A DNA stretch of 64,000 bases from Metaphire vulgaris (lineage: Eukaryota > Annelida > Clitellata > Crassiclitellata > Megascolecidae): positions 13,616,945 to 13,680,944 of the forward strand of contig CM030852.1 in NCBI GenBank assembly GCA_018105865.1, in the 5' to 3' direction. A program made the position numbers and the translations under genes. Positions 1-9,960 of the stretch are shown here, one piece after another. The first letter of the stretch is position 1, and the number at the start of each line of letters is the position of its first letter. Under the pieces are notes generated by a model. The model searched no databases. It was not told the DNA's origin and was given only the letters and a program-made list of their open reading frames with translations.

Positions 1-239
1 GCATCCGACCACATATGGGTATGGTATGCCTACCACAGACGACTATGGAAGGCCAACTACAGATGAGTATGGGCATCCAACCACCAATGGGTATGGAATG
101 CCAACTACAGATGATTATGGAAGGCCAACAACAGACGAGACTGGAAGGCCAACTACAGATGAATATGGGCATCCGACCACATATGGGTATGGAATGCCTA
201 CCACAGACGACTATGGAAGGCCAACCACGGCCCACCAAG
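1..239 (+). CDS. Pro/Thr/Tyr-rich tandem-repeat exon (5' partial)
   Basis: The open frame (codons in register with position 26) encodes imperfect repeats of the type PTTDDYG / PTTDEYG / PTTYGYG, rich in proline, threonine and tyrosine with no cysteine. The exon runs in from before the window and ends at 239 in a good donor (CAAG|GTAAGC) in phase 1. The exon opening at 1483 is also phase 1, so the two join cleanly. Threonine-rich repeats of this kind suit an extracellular, possibly O-glycosylated or adhesive protein such as a mucin PTS domain, but no specific family is recognised. The following intron (240-1482) holds two long TA runs and a GGA run. The second reading frame over this stretch is a shadow of the repeats. 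Confidence 0.6.
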
Positions 240-487
240 GTAAGCCTTCGTACTACTTTGGATATTTTGGTGATGATTGTTGTGTTTTGTTGTTCAAATG
301 TTGAAAATCCGTCTTTTAAATGTGGATTTAATTTGCAGAATTTTGCTCGTTTTTTGTGCAGGTGATAATAATATTTGAATTTCTGCTTCAAAGTTCGGTT
401 TTGAATCAGTGCTTGTTCTATTGACTTTTGTCTGGAAATCTGGAGTGGACTGTATGATGTATATGAAACTCTGCTACCTCGACCTAG

Positions 488-488
<1 letters not shown>

Positions 489-541
<53 letters not shown>

Positions 542-707
542 AAGGCAGGTTCCTCTTCCAGCGTTTGTCAGTCACAGTACAACGCTTCAATGCAATCACC
601 TTCCGAGGTTCTTTTCCACACCTCGAACCGGACAAGAGTTAACACACTATTTCTATATGTCTCCGGACAATTTTTTCATAAGTCCCTCGGGAATGAAGTA
701 TCGAGAG

Positions 708-748
<41 letters not shown>
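489..748. repeat. Two (TA)n microsatellites in intron
   Basis: Pure TA runs lie at 489-538 and 711-748, separated by about 170 bp of unique sequence. Both are within the intron between the PT-rich exons. A (GGA)n run follows at about 1031-1065. Confidence 0.95.
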
Positions 749-750
<2 letters not shown>

Positions 751-1482
751 CAGTCAAACTGTGAAACTAGTGATTTCACGATATCCCTAGCACAGTTAGT
801 GACTTCGTGGTAACCATTTCACTTAGTGATTTCATGAAAACACTAAAAACTAGGCATTTCGCGTATTTACTGAAAATGTGCTTCAGTTATTTCACGAAAT
901 CACTAACTTCGTTAAGAGTTGAATTCTTTAGTGAACCTTTACCTTTACCGTACCCTGTATTTGCAATGACCATCAACAAGTCGCACATGGTAACATTTGA
1001 ACACGTAGAAATGCACGATGCGGTACATAATGAGAAGGAGGAGGAGGAGGAGGAGAAGAAGAAAGAGGAGTACATTCAACCGAGGAAACATTTTAACACG
1101 TGGGAATATAATTAAGCGATCAAGTCCTTCCCTTGGCCAACTATACACTCTATATGTGACGTGATCGAGAGTTCGAAAACCTGCAAACTTCAAACACCAC
1201 ACTATTTTCCGGGACAAAGACAAATCATAGAACAAAATGCTAGAACATTTACAAAACATCGGGGTCGGAAAAAGGCAACCCCCCACCTCCCGTCATTTTT
1301 GACTGGAAACAGCTAGTATTAAAGAAGGTTGTGATCCTGAAAATGTTCAGTTCTAATAAAATACCGTTCACAGTGATTCGGGTTTATCTTAAATTTGACT
1401 CCAGGACAATAGGCTCACTGCCACAAACCTCAATATTACCGCCATGTTGAATTGTCTATTTTTTCAAACTGTGTGTTTCTAG

Positions 1483-2361
1483 ATCATACAATTCCAGGTC
1501 GCCCCGATTGGCCGCGTTGGCCGCATCAAACAACAAGGCCGAAACCTGGTGACAAACATCCGCCTAAGCCACATGAACCAACCAAGCCAGGCGGTTATTA
1601 TGGAAAACCAGATGACAAATACCCACATGAACCAACCAAGCCATATGAACCAACAAAGCCAGGCGGTTATCATGGAAAACCAGATGACAAATACCCACAT
1701 GAAACAACAAAGCCAGGCGGTTATTATGGAAAACCAGACGATAAACACCCATATGAGCCAACCAAGCCATATGAACCAACCAAGCCAGGCGATTACTATG
1801 GAAAACCAGATGACAAATACCCACATGAAACAACAAAGCCAGGCGGTTATCACCAGAATAAACCCATATGAACCAACCAAGCCATATGAACCAACCAAGC
1901 CAGGCGATTACTATCAACCAGGAAAACCAGATGACAAATACCCTACTCCGGGTGAAACAACAAAGCCAACTGGCGATTATCATAAAACCTTATGGTTCAA
2001 ACCAGACGACAAATATCCATCCAAGCCACATGGTACGACTACTCCGGGTGATTCATACAAAAGGCCAACTGGTAAATACCCAATAAAACCTTATGGTTCA
2101 ACTACTCCAGGTGGTTCATATGGAAAACCAGATGACAAATACCCATCTAAACCATATGGTTCAACTACGCCAGGCGGTTCATACGGAAAACCAACTGATA
2201 AATACCCAATAAAACCTTATGGTTCAACTACTCTAGGTGGTTCATATGTTAAACCAACTCAGCCATATGGTTCAACTACGCCAGGCGGTTCATATGGAAA
2301 ACCAAGTGAGACATATCCATATCTATTTAAAAAATTAAAATATCCTTCTACGCCATGTTAA
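1483..2361 (+). CDS. Pro/Thr/Gly/Tyr-rich repeat exon, frame break near 1855
   Basis: The acceptor (tttctag) at 1481-1482 follows a pyrimidine tract and opens in phase 1, matching the donor at 239; a second in-frame acceptor lies at 1497. The protein is a run of repeats such as KPGGYYGKPDDKYPH and EPTKPYEPTKPG, grading into KPYGSTTPGGSYGKP units before the stop at 2359-2361. The first half reads in one frame up to about 1855 and then hits a stop. The same repeat pattern resumes in the +1 frame and runs to the final stop. So there is a single-base indel, real or an assembly error, inside the repeats. AATAAA lies 28 nt after the stop. It may be a separate gene or the PTS region of the cysteine-rich gene downstream. 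Confidence 0.6.
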   Translation: MIQFQVAPIGRVGRIKQQGRNLVTNIRLSHMNQPSQAVIMENQMTNTHMNQPSHMNQQSQAVIMENQMTNTHMKQQSQAVIMENQTINTHMSQPSHMNQPSQAITMENQMTNTHMKQQSQAVITRINPYEPTKPYEPTKPGDYYQPGKPDDKYPTPGETTKPTGDYHKTLWFKPDDKYPSKPHGTTTPGDSYKRPTGKYPIKPYGSTTPGGSYGKPDDKYPSKPYGSTTPGGSYGKPTDKYPIKPYGSTTLGGSYVKPTQPYGSTTPGGSYGKPSETYPYLFKKLKYPSTPC

Positions 2362-2388
2362 ATGTTGTTGACATTATTGAAAGTGAAG

Positions 2389-2394
2389 AATAAA
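2389..2394 (+). other. Polyadenylation signal AATAAA
   Basis: A canonical AATAAA lies 28 nt after the stop codon of the PT-rich exon. It supports 2361 as a genuine gene end with a very short 3' UTR. Confidence 0.55.
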
Positions 2395-2680
2395 CACTAC
2401 TCTCGTTCATTCGTGCATTTAAAATTATTTCTGCCACGAGACAATATTGGAACATCTTAGGAGAGGCTTGAGATCTTCTTCCTCTCTAACCCCCCAGATC
2501 TGCTCTGGTTTCAAATTTCATACTCATTTTGCGTTCCGACATAAATTATATATAGGGGTATCCAGTGTTTACCAACAAGGTCCGGTTGCTCCGCCCACTG
2601 GTGGGCAGAAACCATAGAAACCATTGTTGTCTATTAATAGACGCCAATGGCAGAAGCAGATTTCTTGCTGGTTGGCATAG

Positions 2681-2945
2681 ATCAGTGACCATAGAGATTG
2701 TTCTGGATACTCCTATATTTTCGAGAACATTGCTGTTCTAGGCGTATGCGTCGTAACCAAAGATGTCTACCGGACGATTCTTTCTAAGGAACCATCTGGT
2801 AATGGCTATTTCGGTTGGATCGAGAAAGACGGTAACAAAGGTTACGTCGCTACATCTGGCGGAGAGATCGTTCATCTTGACGACGTAATCGAACCCGGGG
2901 TGTCCGTTCACATCAGTGCCTGTAGCTACTGGTGGGTTCCTATCG
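2681..2945 (+). CDS. Putative exon, extracellular-like domain, unrecognised
   Basis: An open frame starts just after a plausible acceptor (ttggcatag, 2680) and ends at donor ATCG|GTAAAC in phase 1. It encodes about 88 residues with recognisable protein texture: CSGYSYIFENIAVLG, GYFGWIEKDGNKGYV and VSVHISACSYWWVP. The alternating hydrophobic pattern, the glycines and three cysteines suggest a beta-rich extracellular domain, possibly a fragment of a VWD-like fold, but I cannot assign a family. Its phase does not match the next cysteine-rich exon (4286, phase 0). It does match a weak acceptor at 3217 leading into the ORF that stops at 3405. Either it belongs to a small separate gene or an intervening exon was missed. 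Confidence 0.4.
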
Positions 2946-3118
2946 GTAAACTATTTACATAGGCCTTTTCAACGAAAAAAACAATACAAAGGGGCATTAT
3001 ATGAGCATTAAAAACTTTGAATAAGAGAACAGAGTGGTGGGGAGTATTGCGAGGCGCGTTGCAACATGCGGCTGTTAAAACTGGACCATAAAGAAAAAGA
3101 TCAGTCAAAGATTAATCA

Positions 3119-3199
3119 TTAACCCCTTAACTGGGGATCCTGGATATATCCGTCCATTTTACATTGAGTAAACAGTTAAATACACGATTAAGGGGTTAA
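3119..3199. mobile_element. TTAA-flanked MITE, copy 1 (piggyBac-like ends)
   Basis: An 81-bp element is bounded by TTAA, with inverted ends CCCCTTAAC and its complement. The interior is GGGGATCCTGGATATATCC and a conserved AT-rich half. Four further full or partial copies occur here (3550, 11862, 11937, 17250). TTAA target sites and CCC-starting termini are typical of piggyBac-type elements; that assignment is inference. Confidence 0.8.
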
Positions 3200-3217
3200 A
3201 GACTTTTGAATTGAAAG

Positions 3218-3405
3218 AGAAAGCTAGATCGACCAAGTCGCAGATGGACAGACAACTTAGAAGAGTTGACTGGGATGAAAATAGCATCCGCTACAGTATA
3301 AGGTCAACAGAAGATGAAGACAACTGGAATGCATGTAATATCCGTTCTGCCGGCTCAACTTCAGACGATAAAGAAAAGATGCCCATCAATGATGACGTAT
3401 ATTAA
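3218..3405 (+). CDS. Putative C-terminal exon, hydrophilic, unrecognised
   Basis: This open frame ends at TAA 3403-3405 and is followed by AATAAA at 3432-3437. It encodes a charged, acidic/serine-rich tail including RRVDWDENSIRYSIRSTEDE and KEKMPINDDVY. An AG at 3216-3217 would open it in phase 1, matching the donor at 2945, but the pyrimidine tract is poor. The frame stays open leftward to the TTAA MITE, so the element may have inserted beside or into this exon. The case rests on texture plus the polyadenylation signal only. Confidence 0.3.
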
Positions 3406-3549
3406 AGACGTATATTCTAAATATCTGATGGAATAAAGCAACATCAGACACACTGGCACTTTTACACTTTTAGGGAAGGAGTATTAAGACACCTCTGAAA
3501 TAAATAGCTATAACAGTAGACAAACTTATCAGAATTACATATATACATA

Positions 3550-3629
3550 TTAACCCCTTAACTGGGGATCCCAGATATATCCGTCCATTTTACATTGAGT
3601 TACAGTTAAACACACGGTTAAGGGGTTAA
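3550..3629. mobile_element. TTAA-flanked MITE, copy 2
   Basis: This is an 80-bp copy of the 3119 element in the same orientation, with intact TTAA ends and the CCCCTTAAC / GTTAAGGGG terminal repeats. It lies about 350 bp from copy 1. The stretch from 3640 to 4285 that follows is AT-rich with short inverted AT repeats; I see no gene in it. Confidence 0.85.
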
Positions 3630-4285
3630 TATATAACAATATATACATATTAGTAAATATAAACAATATATAAACAATATATATACAATTATTATACTGA
3701 TAGAATTATGTCAAAGCGCTTTTGTCGTAGGCCTTAGCCTTGTTTACTGCGCTGGAGAAATTGTCTAGACTCTAGAAATAATAATAATAATTATTATATA
3801 TAATTGTATATATACAGTATATATTGAATTGAAATAATAATTGTAATAATAATTCTAACGTGTATACATATTAGAATTATTATTACAATATTAGTGTTTT
3901 TTGTAATCATAAATGGAAAACTAACGATGGTTCTATTTCCGATTTGTCTGTAGCACATGTAAATTCGGAACATTTAACTGCAAAAGCGTAAGTTGTTAAC
4001 GTTTCTACTTCACATTTCGAGCATTTGCAGACAGTTTGGTCATAATTTTAGTCGGACTTGGTCCAAGTTTAATAAACTAAGAACAGGCGCCGATAAAGCA
4101 TCACATTTTGGTATCGTCGTATTCCAGGTGGCTAACGAGTTTATTTTTATTTATGTCTGAATTCATTGTGGGGGTAGACTTGGATGAAAAAGCGGGGTCC
4201 ACAAGGCTCTCTCGCGGTTCATTGGTGGGCCGCGGCCCACGGGTTGAGAATCACTGCTTTAGCGTACACTTTTGCACTGTTACAG

Positions 4286-4393
4286 AAAGCCGACGGAAAG
4301 TGGACCAGCCCCAGCGACCAATGTCTCCATTATTCCTGCCATAACGGAAAAGAGGAAACGAATAACGCTCGCGACCGATGCGAGTGTAAATCG
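4286..4393 (+). CDS. Cysteine-rich VWC/mucin-type exon
   Basis: The acceptor gcactgttacag (4285) opens in phase 0 and the donor AAATCG|GTAAGT (4394) is close to consensus. The 36 residues include GKWTSPSDQCLHYSCHNGKE and end RCECKS. The pattern W-x-SP-x-D-x-C-x-x-Y-x-C resembles the linkers that precede the cystine knot in gel-forming mucins and VWF-like proteins. Four cysteines are present. The next exon candidate opens in phase 2, so an unrecognised exon may lie between them. Probably part of the same gene as the cystine-knot exon at 6791. Confidence 0.5.
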
Positions 4394-5303
4394 GTAAGTA
4401 ATACTAGTTCGAGCCTGTTGTATCAATATCATCTGTATCAAGCGACTGATAAAAACCAACTACTGCGCTAGGCTACTATTCTCGAGATCGCTATACAAAA
4501 TTCACGCGATTTTGATTAGGCCTACTTGTTTATCACTGAATTTAGTATCTGCAGTGGTGTGCTAGTGTCATTGCATTATTCGCGAGCAGACGCGCATTGG
4601 AAATTTTTGCTGATTTGTGATCACCAAATTCTCGACTTTGCTATTTTCTACCATAATTTCTCTACTGTTTTCTATCATAAGTTCTCTACTGTATGGCTAT
4701 TAATAGGCCTACTACAGAACTGGTTTTCACATGCGCTAAAATTGGAAGTTAAATTAGGCATATTCTACTCTGCAAAAACGCCGCTGGAAAAAATAATTCA
4801 ACCTTTATGTTTCATCAAGCCGAGTTATGGTTTATGATCAATCATGCATAATTTGCAATAGTTAGAACGGTATATCTTAGCATTGGCAGCGAAGGCAGCA
4901 TTAAGATATATGATGACTAACTTGGTTCAAACCATCAAGGAACCATCACTTCTGTCTAGAGTTTACAACAGTGGCACATGGGACTCGTTGCACTTCTTAT
5001 ATTGATGACATCTACAATGTGTTCGTTAGCTTTCAAATGAACTGTATTTCCGTTGTATTCTTTGTATTGTATTGTATTGTGGTATTCTGATCAATAAATT
5101 AAAGGTAACGTCGAATTTCATAATGGGAAGCTTATAAAGGTCTTCATCGCCACCATCATTATGAGCGCAACGTCGTTTTAGTTAAAACTTGGCTGAACAT
5201 GAACATGTTTCTTATGGGCTGTATAGCTTTCTGAAATTATTTGCGTGCATATTCCATCAATTTTTGTATGCTGCGAAATGCGTTTGCCTTTTTTCTTTTG
5301 TAG

Positions 5304-5394
5304 AATCAAAGATAACATATGCAGCGGACAAACGGAAGTTGGAATAGAGGACTGTATGAGTGACGGTGGTTTTCAATACAGGAGAAATACTACT
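5304..5394 (+). CDS. Small cysteine-containing exon of the mucin/VWF-like gene
   Basis: A strong acceptor (ttttttcttttgtag, 5303) opens an exon whose phase-2 reading gives DNICSGQTEVGIEDCMSDGG then FQYRRNTT; the other two frames hit stops. The donor is uncertain. ACT|GTACCC at 5395 would give the phase 0 that the next exon (5699) needs, but it is a weak site. A long TTA microsatellite follows within 30 bp. The phase does not match the donor at 4393. Treat the right boundary and the link to 4286 as tentative. Confidence 0.4.
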
Positions 5395-5420
5395 GTACCC
5401 CTTAAAACCAGTTATCATTA

Positions 5421-5423
<3 letters not shown>

Positions 5424-5490
<67 letters not shown>

Positions 5491-5500
5491 GGTGTTGTGC

Positions 5501-5579
<79 letters not shown>
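5424..5579. repeat. Interrupted (TTA)n microsatellite
   Basis: TTA runs at 5424-5490 and 5503-5579 are separated by ggtgttgtgcag. The long poly-Leu, poly-Tyr and poly-Ile frames here are microsatellite artefacts. Confidence 0.95.
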
Positions 5580-5580
<1 letters not shown>

Positions 5581-5698
5581 TGTATTATGCGAATCAGTTC
5601 TGTGGAATTATTATTACATCATTTTATTATTATTATTAATTTTAGATTACTATTATTACTTGTTAAATAATCTCCTCGTGCTTGTGTTGTCGATGTAG

Positions 5699-5759
5699 GA
5701 TGAGGTGCAGATGATAACTGATACCACTGACTGCTGTTCGTGCGTCTACAAGAGCAAAG
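5699..5759 (+). CDS. Short exon preceding the cystine knot
   Basis: Acceptor tgtcgatgtag (5698) opens in phase 0 and donor AAAG|GTGAGC (5760) closes in phase 1. The peptide is DEVQMITDTTDCCSCVYKSK, with a CC-x-C cluster. Phase 1 fits the cystine-knot exon at 6791 exactly. A CC-x-C motif a few residues before the knot is common in mucin and VWF-type C-termini. The intron 5760-6790 contains a LINE 3' end and a degenerate hAT-like MITE. Confidence 0.65.
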
Positions 5760-6019
5760 GTGAGCCGACCATTTGGCACGACACGGTCTCGCACTGTCTT
5801 GTGGGAAAGACGTCACTTTCTAGATCACTGCAACGTCCGTTGTTCTCGACATACACACTGTACAACCGGACACATACGGCCATTGATCTATACATGCAAC
5901 TAAAAATTGGATCTGATCTTCTTTCTTGTTGGTGTCCTGGTTTTGAAAATACTACAGTCTGGTCAACTTCGATATTTAAAATCAATATTAAACCAACTGG
6001 AACATTGTCATTCAACAAG

Positions 6020-6330
6020 GTTTGCTGATTCATTGTTAAATGTACCCAGAACCAACACTGAAATAAATTGGTAAGAGAGCTTTTTCTATTTCTGGGCCAG
6101 ACATCTGGAACTCTTTCCCTCTGTTTGTCAGATCTTCTAATAAACTGAGTATTTTCAGATCTAGGCTCGATACACGTCTCGTTTCCAATTAGCATTTCCT
6201 CCATAGTCGGTCTTGCTCTCTCCCTCTGACTGATCTCTGGAATGACGTGGTCTTTTGTGGATGGATTTAAAGTACCATCGATTGATACCCTTGGGTATTA
6301 GAACTGGTGCTATAGAAGTGCATAATTATT
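6020..6330 (+). mobile_element. LINE 3' end (ORF2 C-terminus and tail)
   Basis: The plus frame encodes ISGPDIWNSFPLFVRSS followed by SIFRSRLDTRL, the usual last residues of CR1/L2-type LINE ORF2 (GP-x-x-WN-x-LP, F-x-x-x-LK-x-L). A tail with the motif GTGCTATAGAAG follows near 6310. The fragment is 5'-truncated and decayed. The same tail family is at 26360-26612 and, on the minus strand, 32500-32645. Confidence 0.65.
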
Positions 6331-6457
6331 ACTTCATTATGTCTGGTGACGTGACGTGTCGGTGTAAAATTTAGTGCTAACGACCATTTATATAGCGCAG
6401 ATTCATCAAACGCTATTCGACTCTAATACCGGAAATGCATTATAGGCAAAGTTATGA

Positions 6458-6728
6458 AATGAATTCATAGGAAGTTGGTGGGGGTTGAAAAGTGAAGGGA
6501 AAATAAGCAATAAACTTTGCCGGAAAAGGCCGACAAAAGAAATTGTTTTCCTCTAATTTTACTACACTTTTACTAAGAAATAGGTTGACAAGCAAACAAG
6601 GTCATCCGCAGTTATTCCCCGTAGTTTTACTACACTTTTACCCAAGAACTAGATCTTACAAGCGAAAAAAAGTCCGGAAGTCCGGTGGGGGGTGCACCCC
6701 CCACTCATCCCCACATGGCTCCTCCACG
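6458..6728. mobile_element. Degenerate hAT-like MITE (GGTTCC family)
   Basis: Matches the interior of the elements at 13294, 17353 and 20160: an AAGTTGGTGGGGG start, repeated ACTACACTTTTAC segments, GACAAGCAAACAAGG, and a right end ACTCATCCCCACATGG. The outer TIRs are eroded. It sits in the intron before the cystine-knot exon. Confidence 0.6.
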
Positions 6729-6790
6729 GTACCAGTACAACACTCGAAAGCGTTATATAAATTCGCGAGATCCTACTTACTTGCTTTCAG

Positions 6791-7108
6791 CCAAGATGAC
6801 CCCGTGCAGCCTGAAGAAATCGTCCGGTCCGCTGGTCGTCTACGACGAAAACAACGAACTCTGCACGTCCCCGAAGAACATCACGCTTACGACGTGCAGC
6901 GGCTTCTGCGACGGAGTCCAGTCCGGTTCCGTGAGCTTCCTGGTCGGCGGCGAATGGACTCCACCGAAACAGGACACCGCCAGGACCTGCCACTGCTGCG
7001 CCGGATACGGATCGTGGGAGGTGTTCGAAGTGCTCTGCGGACGCGAACAGAAGAACAGACGGGTCAAGAAGGAGGTGTTCAGCGGGTGTCGGTGCGAGTC
7101 CTGCGATG
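6791..7108 (+). CDS. C-terminal cystine knot (CTCK) exon, mucin/VWF-like secreted protein
   Basis: Acceptor acttgctttcag (6790) opens in phase 1, completing a codon with the exon ending at 5759. Donor GATG|GTAAGG (7109) closes in phase 1. The 106 residues carry eleven cysteines in the CTCK order: TPCSL, NELCTS, TTCSGFCDG, RTCHCCAGYG, VLCG and a terminal CRCESC. CTCK domains dimerise the C-termini of gel-forming mucins, VWF, hemolectin and SCO-spondin, so this marks the C-terminus of a large secreted, probably disulfide-linked protein. Codon use is clearly GC-richer than the flanks. It is the best-supported exon of the left part of the window; the exact family member cannot be told from the C-terminus alone. 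Confidence 0.85.
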
Positions 7109-8019
7109 GTAAGGATTGTAGTATTTGAAAATTCGATTACCGTAAATAAAATAAGGAATGAAAATACTTGTGATCAGTGTGGTTTAAGTTAACTGTAACT
7201 GTAACTGAAAAAATAACAAATCAGGTAACTGTAACTGTAGCTATAACTGGAAAAAATACCAATAACTGTAACTGTAAATGAAAAATAAATAACTGAAATA
7301 GTTAAAATAACTGAAAACTGAAAAACTTAAGAAGTCAAACACCACATACAAAATATCTTCGATTAAACACATTGAAACTCTCGATCTTCCGAAATTATTT
7401 ATGTCGTGTTTTGATGGACATGAATGTGAAAATATGGACATATAAGTAGATTTTTCAATCAATTAGAGAAAATAAAGTTATTGCTTATTAGGAAAAACAA
7501 ATTGTCGTGATACCGATTTTGAGTCTGAAGACCGATCCCACCTATTTCATTATAACCGGGTTAGGCTAAAAGACGGTTGGACGGAATTTTGATAGATGTT
7601 GCGGATATCAAAACAACTAATATTTGAGAAATTGGCAATAGGCCTATTCTAAATTTCGCAAGTAGCTAGTTATATGCAGGCGTAATCCCAAAAATAGTGT
7701 TAAAACAGTTACCAGTTCTTCTTCTTTGGTTACAGTGCATTGTGATGCGTTGGCGACGATGGATTTCCATCTGTTTCTGGCATTGTTAACTCGTATCATT
7801 TCCTTCACTGACTTCATTCACTTCCAGCCTTTCTGATAGAATGCTGTCTGTAAATATTGATATTTTGTCTTCCTCTCGCTTTGCGTCCATCGACATTTCC
7901 CGTTGTTATCAAGACGTAGTGTTCCAATCCATTTTCCCTCATCATATTATGTACAGAAAATTATATAGTTAATTAATTATTGAATACGGAATGTTATAAA
8001 TTTTATCAGCAACTTGAGC

Positions 8020-8312
8020 CAGTGGGGTAGCCAGGATTTTCCAAGGGGGGATGGTTCCTATGATTCGCAACTTCGGAAAATTCTGACAGCCGAAAAAACC
8101 GTTGTCGTTATTCCGTGAATTAGCTGACTCAGCATGGGAAAAAACCCTGACAAGCAAAAAAAGTCGTCAGCTATTGCTATGCTTCGATGATTGAAACATA
8201 CAGCTATATATTGCATATATTTGATAACATAATTGATAACATTTTGTTCTCTGTACAGCGCCTTTGACTTAAGACACCTAACGATGTTACTGCGCTTAAG
8301 AAATTGTCAAGT

Positions 8313-8372
<60 letters not shown>

Positions 8373-8487
8373 TAGTTATAGCATATATATATAGTGATCG
8401 GACTAAAAAGATTTTGGTCGCCAAGAGGGGGTTTAACACCCAAAACTCGTCCCATCCCTACCCCCAGCCTCCCTGGCTACGCCACTG
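8020..8487. mobile_element. hAT-like MITE with internal (AAT)n
   Basis: Terminal repeats CAGTGGGGTAGCCAGG and CCTGGCTACGCCACTG are flanked by ACTTGAGC (8012-8019) and ACTTGAAC (8488-8495), an 8-bp duplication with one change. Inside are the motif CTGACAAGCAAAAAAAGTCG at 8147 and an AAT run at 8314-8371. The 8-bp target site and CAGTG ends fit the hAT superfamily. It sits in the last intron of the CTCK gene. Confidence 0.85.
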
Positions 8488-8604
8488 ACTTGAACAGAAT
8501 TCTATAAATGGTTCTATTTAGTCGGCATATCGGCATTTATATTGAAGTGTCCTTGCAGAAAGATATTGTGCTGTCGTTATAAACAATGTAAATGTTTTGT
8601 TCAG

Positions 8605-8654
8605 AGGCAACAGATGACGACTCATACGCGACATCGAGCTATGTTCCAGACTGA
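8605..8654 (+). CDS. Last exon of the CTCK gene
   Basis: Acceptor atgttttgttcag (8604) opens in phase 1 as required by the donor at 7108. The tail reads EATDDDSYATSSYVPD and stops at TGA 8652-8654. AATAAA at 9001-9006 is a plausible polyadenylation signal for a 3' UTR of about 350 nt. An acidic, serine-rich tail just after a cystine knot is ordinary for this class. Confidence 0.7.
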
Positions 8655-9409
8655 AAAGAAAATTGCAGGAGATCCAAACCGACACGGAAATACCTAAAAT
8701 GCTGAGATTATGTAACTTAAAATATTAACACTTATGTAACTTGAATTAATAACATTTAGGCCTACAGTAGTATATTTCTTCTCTCTTAAATTTACGGGTT
8801 TGGATTCGATAATTCTTTAAAACGATTCTAAATGTGGTTAACATTGTTCCTCTTATTAAATTCCAATAACTTTATCGCATAATATCATGTACTACAGTAT
8901 TCTGTTCTTATTCTGTGGGTATTCAATAGTTAGACGTTGTTGCATATATAGTGGCGTCAATAAGCTGTTGAATGTTCGACAATTTTAAAATGTGATTCAA
9001 AATAAAGTGTGGCATCCATTGACAAGTCGTAAATTGAGAAATCTGAACAACTTAAAATTTTCATGAGTAGGGGTTCATGGTCCCAGGGCCCCAAAATACT
9101 CGTTTTGCATAGATATCACCCCGAGTATCGAAACTCAACCGACATCAACTACTGCATAATATACAGTCTACAACTGCTGCATACATTTCACAATGATCAT
9201 TGACCATAACTATACAAAATTAACCAGCAAAATAATTGAGTAACAAAATAATATCATCAGTGTTGCGTGCGAACCGGATAGGGGAGAAATTCCCCCTCAA
9301 AAGTCTTAGAGATTTCCACCCCCCCCTCTTCACTGAGCTTCAGTGTGTAAAAAGATGACAATAGCAATATTGTTTCAAGGGTACGCAATCGTAAAAAGGT
9401 TAAGAACCA

Positions 9410-9960
9410 CTGTTCTAAGCCGACCTGACGGTCCTCGGCCGTGCAGAGTACTACGACCTCGACTCCTCCGATCCCCCAATCCGCCGATGACCGCCCGGCG
9501 GAGACGATGAAGGAAGGCACCCACCCACCGCCCGCCTTCCCCTCGACTCCCGCGGGTCGTCGCAATATTCGCCGCCGACTACAAACGCCTTTGTGACTAT
9601 GCAATTCCCTTCTACCGCCCAATTGCTAATCACAAAAGCTATCGCAGCAGCAGCAGCAGCAGCACTCACAGCCAGCCGAGGGCAGATTATAAAGAACGCC
9701 TCTTTCCTTCTTCTTCTTCTTCTTCCGCTCTAAACGGCCGCTTCGGTAGGGAGTCGCGTCCTTTGAAGCTGTCCGCCGCCCTGGCAGCGGTGCCTTTGAA
9801 GAGGAAGTCTTTGATGATTCAACCTACAAAACGCTATAATTGTGGGGCGTGCGCGTCGAAGGGAAATCTTATTCCTCGGTCGGATTTGGGTCAGTGTACG
9901 GCGACATTTCCCTTGGCAAACAATTTGGCCTCGAGGGAAGACAGAAAGGGAAACAAAGAC
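9410..9960. other. GC/CpG-rich segment, possible promoter or exon
   Basis: CpG-dense sequence in an AT-rich neighbourhood, with AGC (9643-9662) and TTC (about 9705-9725) runs. Open frames exist on both strands, for example a minus-strand frame starting with an alanine run, but none shows a convincing domain. It may be a CpG island of an unseen gene. The stretch 8660-9400 before it shows nothing beyond the 3' UTR. Confidence 0.25.

Noticed and set aside
5424..5579. Long open frames of poly-Leu, poly-Tyr or poly-Ile
   Set aside because: All come from TTA microsatellites. The same applies to 8314-8371, 12885-13075, 23699-23840, 35916-36018, 42770-42859, 54568-54782 and 57478-57561.
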